DNA of 64,000 nt from Gordonia aichiensis NBRC 108223 (GTDB lineage: Bacteria; Actinomycetota; Actinomycetes; Mycobacteriales; Mycobacteriaceae): assembly GCF_000332975.1 (NCBI RefSeq), contig NZ_BANR01000021.1, positions 1 to 64,000 of the forward strand. Direction: 5' to 3'. Numbering within the stretch: position 1 is the first letter of the stretch; every line of letters starts with the position of its first letter. Positions 60,347-64,000 of this stretch are shown here, in pieces. The notes below the pieces were generated by a model. It was given only the letters and a program-made list of their open reading frames with translations. It did no database searches and was not told where the DNA came from. A program made the position numbers and the translations under genes.

Positions 60347-61525
60347 TCACGGCTTCAGCACGATCTTGACCGCGCCCTGCGCCTTGCGCTGGAAGATGTC
60401 GTAGGCATGTGCGGCGTCGTCGAGCGGAAGCTCATGCGTCGCAAACGAATCAACGCCGAGGGGGTCGTCGTCGCCGAGGAGGGGCATGATGTCGTTCACC
60501 CACTTCTTCACGTTCGCCTGTCCCATCCGCAGCTGAATCTGTTTGTCGAACATCGTCAGCATGGGTAGCGGGTCGGCGCTGCCGCCGTACACGCCGATCA
60601 GTGACAACGTTCCACCGCGGCGAACGATGTCGATTCCCGAGTACAGGGCAGCGAGCCGATCGACGCCCGCGTGCTCCATGACGGGCTTGGCTGCAGCGTC
60701 CGGAAGTAGTCCCACCGCCCGCTGCAGGAATCGGGCCCCTGGTGAGCCGTGTGCCTCCATGCCGACCGCGTCGATGACCGCGTCGGTCCCTCTGCCGTCG
60801 GTGCGGTCGCGGATCTCGTCGCCGATGTCGTCGACCGCGCGCAGGTCGATGGTCTCGATCCCACGCTGCTCGAGCCTGGCGAGTCGCTCGGGCACGAGGT
60901 CGACGCCGATGACCCGGGCGCCGCGGTGGGCGGCGATGCGCGCTGCCATGTCGCCGATCGGACCGAGTCCGAGTACGGTCACCGACCCACCGGAGGGAAT
61001 GTCGGCGTATTCCACTGCCTGCCAGGCCGTCGGGAGAACATCCGAGAGGTAGACGTAGCGCGAATCGGGGGCATCGTCGGGCACCTTGATGTGTGTGAAC
61101 TGGGCCTGAGGTACACGGAGGTACTCGGCCTGGCCGCCGGGCACCGAGCCGTAGAGCTCCGAGTATCCGAACAGCGCCGCGCCCATGTGTTGCGCGCGCA
61201 CCTGCGTGGTCTCGCACTGGGTGTAGAGCTCGTCGGAACACATGTGGCAGGTGCCGCAGGAGATCTGGAACGGGATGACCACACGGTCCCCGACCTTGAG
61301 GTCACCTGCTTGCGGCCCCACTTCTTCGACGATTCCCATCGGCTCGTGGCCGAGGATGTCGCCCGGGTTCATGAATGCCCCGAGTACCTCATAGAGATGG
61401 AGATCCGAGCCGCAGATGTTGGTCGACGTCACTCTGATGATGGCATCGGTCGGTTCCTCGATCGCGGGATCGGGCACGTTCTCGACGCGCACGTCTCGTC
61501 GGCCCTGCCAGGTCGCTGCTCGCAT
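60347..61525 (-). CDS. Zinc-dependent alcohol dehydrogenase, formaldehyde dehydrogenase-like
   Basis: A 392-residue MDR enzyme. The catalytic zinc ligands are the Cys in NICGSDLH, the His in LGHEPMG and a later acidic or Cys residue. The structural zinc is held by CGTCHMCSDELYTQC. The cofactor motif is VTVLGLGPIGDMAARIAAHRGARVIGVDLV. It belongs to the glutathione-independent formaldehyde dehydrogenase-like branch, and the aldehyde or alcohol is not known. A weaker SigF-like site 54 bases upstream suggests stress control. Confidence 0.9.
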   Translation of the reverse strand: MRAATWQGRRDVRVENVPDPAIEEPTDAIIRVTSTNICGSDLHLYEVLGAFMNPGDILGHEPMGIVEEVGPQAGDLKVGDRVVIPFQISCGTCHMCSDELYTQCETTQVRAQHMGAALFGYSELYGSVPGGQAEYLRVPQAQFTHIKVPDDAPDSRYVYLSDVLPTAWQAVEYADIPSGGSVTVLGLGPIGDMAARIAAHRGARVIGVDLVPERLARLEQRGIETIDLRAVDDIGDEIRDRTDGRGTDAVIDAVGMEAHGSPGARFLQRAVGLLPDAAAKPVMEHAGVDRLAALYSGIDIVRRGGTLSLIGVYGGSADPLPMLTMFDKQIQLRMGQANVKKWVNDIMPLLGDDDPLGVDSFATHELPLDDAAHAYDIFQRKAQGAVKIVLKP

Positions 61526-61578
61526 CAGTACTCCGTTTCGGTGTCGTCCCCACTGGTGTCGCGTCCCCTACTGAGGGC

Positions 61579-61604
61579 GTGCCCACACCGAACGGCTTTC
61601 AAAC
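61579..61604 (-). promoter_or_regulatory. Possible SigF-type promoter of the alcohol dehydrogenase gene
   Basis: On the minus strand GTTT (61604-61601) and GGGCAC (61584-61579) are 16 bases apart. It deviates from GGGTAC at one position. The start codon is 54 bases downstream. Confidence 0.5.
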
Positions 61605-61619
61605 ATGACGGGATCGTGC

Positions 61620-62312
61620 TCAGTTGGTGTCGGCCACCTCGTCGAGCGGTAGATGCGAGCTGAGCAGCAGCTGGTCGAACTGCCCTCGGGTCGGACCCGA
61701 CATCGTCACGCTGCTGCTCGCGGTGACGATGTTCGCGCAGATCACGTGCAGTTTGGTGTTCGATGTCTGCGATCGCCACCGGAGCACCTCGAATGCGCGG
61801 TCGTCGCTCACGCTGTAGACGAGCATGATCATGCCCTTGGCCTGCTCGATCACCGACTGCGTCTTCCGGAACTGGTCGATGTGGCGGTCCACCTCGCGCA
61901 GCGCTTCGGTGTGCATCTCGGTCATGTCGAGGTAGAAGCCCTCGGTGCCGATGGCGACCCCGCCTTCGTCGAGCATGGGCTGGGCTACAACCGTGACGTG
62001 TCGCGTCCGCCCCGCCTTGTCGATGATCCGATGCCTGCTCGAGAACGGGGTGCGGTGCACGAGCATGTCGCGCACCATCTTCTCGAATTCATCGCGGTCG
62101 TCTGGATGCTTGTGCGTGGCCAGCAACTCGGTCGTCGGCGTGACCTCTCCGGGCTCGTAGCCGTGCAACCGCGCCACCTCGTCCGACCACTCCCATGTCT
62201 GGCTGTCGAAGAAGAAGCGGAAACTTCCCACGTGCTGGGGGTCGTCGTCCCCTGCACCCTGACGGGATTCGTCAAGCACACTAACCCCTACATACGTCGA
62301 AGAACACTGCAT
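61620..62312 (-). CDS. PAS-ANTAR protein, putative RNA-binding antiterminator
   Basis: A 230-residue protein. A PAS domain (SFRFFFDSQTWEWSDEVARLHGYEPGEVTPTTELLATHKHPDD, then RHRIIDKAGRTRHVTVVAQPMLDE) is followed by an ANTAR domain: QFRKTQSVIEQAKGMIMLVYSVSDDRAFEVLRWRSQTSNTKLHVICANIV. ANTAR domains bind paired RNA hairpins to prevent termination. PAS-ANTAR proteins are numerous in mycolata. ATG at 62312 is used. It lies 94 bases upstream of the alcohol dehydrogenase on the same strand. Confidence 0.88.
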   Translation of the reverse strand: MQCSSTYVGVSVLDESRQGAGDDDPQHVGSFRFFFDSQTWEWSDEVARLHGYEPGEVTPTTELLATHKHPDDRDEFEKMVRDMLVHRTPFSSRHRIIDKAGRTRHVTVVAQPMLDEGGVAIGTEGFYLDMTEMHTEALREVDRHIDQFRKTQSVIEQAKGMIMLVYSVSDDRAFEVLRWRSQTSNTKLHVICANIVTASSSVTMSGPTRGQFDQLLLSSHLPLDEVADTN

Positions 62313-62415
62313 GCCACGGGCTCGGGCAGATGAGTATTTTACTCGATGACATCGATAGCGAGGCGCCGGACGACGTCGAGCCGCCAACCGGCCGACGGCG
62401 GGCAGAGTGCGCCGG

Positions 62416-63429
62416 TCACGAGCCATTCGCGTGGACGTCGTTGGTGATGCGCGTGATCAGTTCAAGAATCTGCGCGAACGCTTTCGACTTGGGATCCACG
62501 AGCGATGAATGCGTCTGTCCCGGCATGATGATCGCCTGCGCACGTCCGCCGGCCTTCTCGTCTGCCGCGACGTATTCCTGCGACAAGACGTGGGGCACTA
62601 CCCGGTCGGAGGTCCCGGCGATTGCGATGACCGGTGTCTGCGGATCGATGTTCTGTATAGGGTCCACCGACGCGTAGCGGTCGGGGACCTCGTCGGGGGT
62701 GCCACCCAGCACACGCACGATCCGGGTGTCGCCCATGTCGACAGCGCGGCGCATGTCGAGCGGACCCGCCAGCGAGACCACCGTCGTCGGGCGGAAGGCC
62801 GGGGAGGCGCCGACCTCGTCGCTGCGGAGTTCGTGTCGGGTGCTGGCCCAGACGGCGAGCTGTGCGCCTGCGGAATGTCCGACGACGACGGCGTTGCGCA
62901 GTTCGAGCTGCGGATAGGCCTTCGCGAGATCGGGGATCGCATCCATCGCGGCAGCGACGTCGACGAATGTCGTCGGCCACCCTCCGCCGTTCCCGACGCG
63001 CCGGTACTCGACGTTGACCACGCCGAGGCCGCGCTCGGCCAGACGTCGCGCAAAAGTGGCGAACGTCCCGGCGCCGATCTTCGCCTGCCAGGCACCGCCG
63101 TGGATGAGCACCACCAGCGGAACCTTTCCGCGTCTCGGCGGGAGGTAGAGGTCCATCCAGTTCTGGCGTGGATCGGCGTGTCCCGTCGGGACCGCATAGA
63201 AGTAGCGGTGCAGTGAGATCCCCGATGACGCTGACTGGTTGTCCATGTCCTTGGCTGCCGTGCCGCCGGGGACGGCAGCCGACACCCGCGCGGTCGCGGG
63301 GACCGCGCCCGTTGCCGCACTGGTCGAGGTGCTCGGGGCGTTCTGCGTCCCGGCGGGAGCCGTGCATGCGGCGGTGACCGCGCACACGGCGGTGAGCACG
63401 GCGAGAGTGAGAGACCGGAAGGTGGCCAC
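62416..63429 (-). CDS. Esterase/lipase lipoprotein
   Basis: A 337-residue exported alpha/beta hydrolase with a lipoprotein signal ending AVTAAC. The BD-FAE or carboxylesterase core has VVLIHGGAWQAKIG for the oxyanion hole, VVGHSAGAQLAVW with the nucleophile Ser, IAIAGTSDRVVP for the acid, and PGQTHSSLVD with the catalytic His. GTG at 63429 fits the signal peptide best. A lipid or polymer ester is the likely substrate. It is divergent from the SDR at the window edge. Confidence 0.88.
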   Translation of the reverse strand: MATFRSLTLAVLTAVCAVTAACTAPAGTQNAPSTSTSAATGAVPATARVSAAVPGGTAAKDMDNQSASSGISLHRYFYAVPTGHADPRQNWMDLYLPPRRGKVPLVVLIHGGAWQAKIGAGTFATFARRLAERGLGVVNVEYRRVGNGGGWPTTFVDVAAAMDAIPDLAKAYPQLELRNAVVVGHSAGAQLAVWASTRHELRSDEVGASPAFRPTTVVSLAGPLDMRRAVDMGDTRIVRVLGGTPDEVPDRYASVDPIQNIDPQTPVIAIAGTSDRVVPHVLSQEYVAADEKAGGRAQAIIMPGQTHSSLVDPKSKAFAQILELITRITNDVHANGS

Positions 63430-63584
63430 TATGACAAAGGTCCTCGGCGTCGGGTGTCGGGTTGCGGCGTCGATCCACGCAGCGGTCGGAGAATTCGGCG
63501 TACCCATTGTGCCTGTCCGGCGGCACGCACACCTGATGCGAGCGTGTGAGATCGTACGAATATCCGACAAGGGGAGGAGCCGGG

Positions 63585-64000
63585 ATGGTGCAGTCGCGGT
63601 GGACGCTGTCCGGTGCGCCCGATCTGTCCGGACGTAGGTCCGTGATCACCGGCGCGAACTCCGGAGTCGGACTCGCCACGGCTATTCACTTCGCGCGTCT
63701 CGGGTCCGACGTCGTCCTCGCGTGCCGCAACCCCGACGCAGCACACGCGGCGCGCGAGACGATTCTCGCCAGCGTGCGCCCGGCGGGTTCGGTCGACATC
63801 GTGCAGATCGATCTGAGTGACATGGCGTCGGTGCGCCGCGCGGGCGACGACCTTCTCGAGCGTTATCGGGTGATCGACATCCTGGTCAACAATGCCGGCG
63901 TGATGCGGGCGACGCGCGACCTCACGTCCGACGGCGTCGAGTTGGATTTCGCCACCAACTTCCTCGGGCACTTCGCACTCACCGGGCTGCTGCTCGACCC
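63585..64000 (+). CDS. Short-chain dehydrogenase, truncated by the window end
   Basis: The first 138 residues of an SDR. Translated from ATG at 63585 (GGGGAGGAG upstream) it has VITGANSGVGLATAIHFARLGSDVVLACRN, QIDLSDMASVRR and [10 protein letters not shown], followed by ELDFATNFLGHFALT. This is the retinol dehydrogenase or WWOX-like SDR branch, often lipid-acting. The catalytic Tyr-Lys pair lies beyond the window. Confidence 0.9.
   Translation, partial: MVQSRWTLSGAPDLSGRRSVITGANSGVGLATAIHFARLGSDVVLACRNPDAAHAARETILASVRPAGSVDIVQIDLSDMASVRRAGDDLLERYRVIDILVNNAGVMRATRDLTSDGVELDFATNFLGHFALTGLLLD

Overview
The window comes from a high-GC actinobacterium of the mycolic-acid group, most likely Gordonia or a close relative (Rhodococcus, Nocardia or Mycobacterium type). 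This rests on gene families and gene order, not on a marker search. A thiE/thiO-thiS-thiG block, a tRNA-Gly/dcd/udg block and an aminotransferase/EtfD-type reductase block each match arrangements known from Mycobacterium tuberculosis. A 13E12-type DUF222/HNH gene, a WS/DGAT acyltransferase, an IdeR-type iron box and SigF-type promoters fit the same group. About 57 protein genes, one tRNA and one TPP riboswitch can be supported. There is no rRNA, CRISPR array, insertion sequence or prophage.

Layout. 1-3.4 kb: thiamine synthesis, with thiE divergent from a riboswitch-led thiO-thiS-thiG operon. 3.5-9 kb: an ABC exporter pair, two membrane proteins and an ATP-grasp enzyme. 9.1-19.8 kb: a long minus-strand stretch. 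TetR-MFS-neutral ceramidase lies under a 28-bp palindrome, followed by a five-gene set (D-aminoacylase-like, FAD amine dehydrogenase, RidA, PucR regulator, guanine deaminase-like) that reads as a route for N-acyl-D-amino acid and/or purine nitrogen. 20-26.5 kb: the HNH gene, several small genes, and a siderophore-binding lipoprotein plus siderophore-interacting reductase under an IdeR box. 26.5-32.8 kb: F420-reductase-like protein, tRNA-Gly, SDR, dcd, udg, a proline-rich membrane protein and a MerR regulator. 32.8-38.2 kb: TetR and a divergent drug exporter, then a ferredoxin-type reductase next to a putative diiron protein and an alpha/beta hydrolase. 38.4-43.2 kb: aminotransferase and a large EtfD-type iron-sulfur reductase with a repetitive tail. 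43.2-54.4 kb: envelope and polysaccharide genes (cellulose-synthase-like GT2, STAS protein, two divergent GH26-like hydrolases, WS/DGAT, YdcF-like protein, two acyltransferases). 54.5-62.3 kb: a redox and general-stress region (StyA-like flavoprotein, haem-oxygenase-like diiron protein, CDGSH protein, HemK2-like methyltransferase, RsbW-like kinase, STAS protein, SigF-type sigma factor, alcohol dehydrogenase, PAS-ANTAR protein). The window ends with a lipoprotein esterase and a truncated SDR.

Two things stand out. First, sequences of the form GTTT-N15/16-GGGTAY lie just upstream of the diiron protein (55963-55988), the methyltransferase-CDGSH pair (58173-58149, minus) and the RsbW-like gene (58221-58246). 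A weaker one precedes the alcohol dehydrogenase. This ties an uncharacterised redox cassette to the adjacent sigma factor. Second, at least fifteen short tandem repeats with 13-24 bp units sit at gene ends, in linkers or in short spacers, with no common unit sequence. Other notable items are a roughly 105-residue insertion in the GT2 catalytic domain, a five-copy GFGMAAGKKRPG-type motif in the EtfD tail, and two clean TetR operator arrangements.
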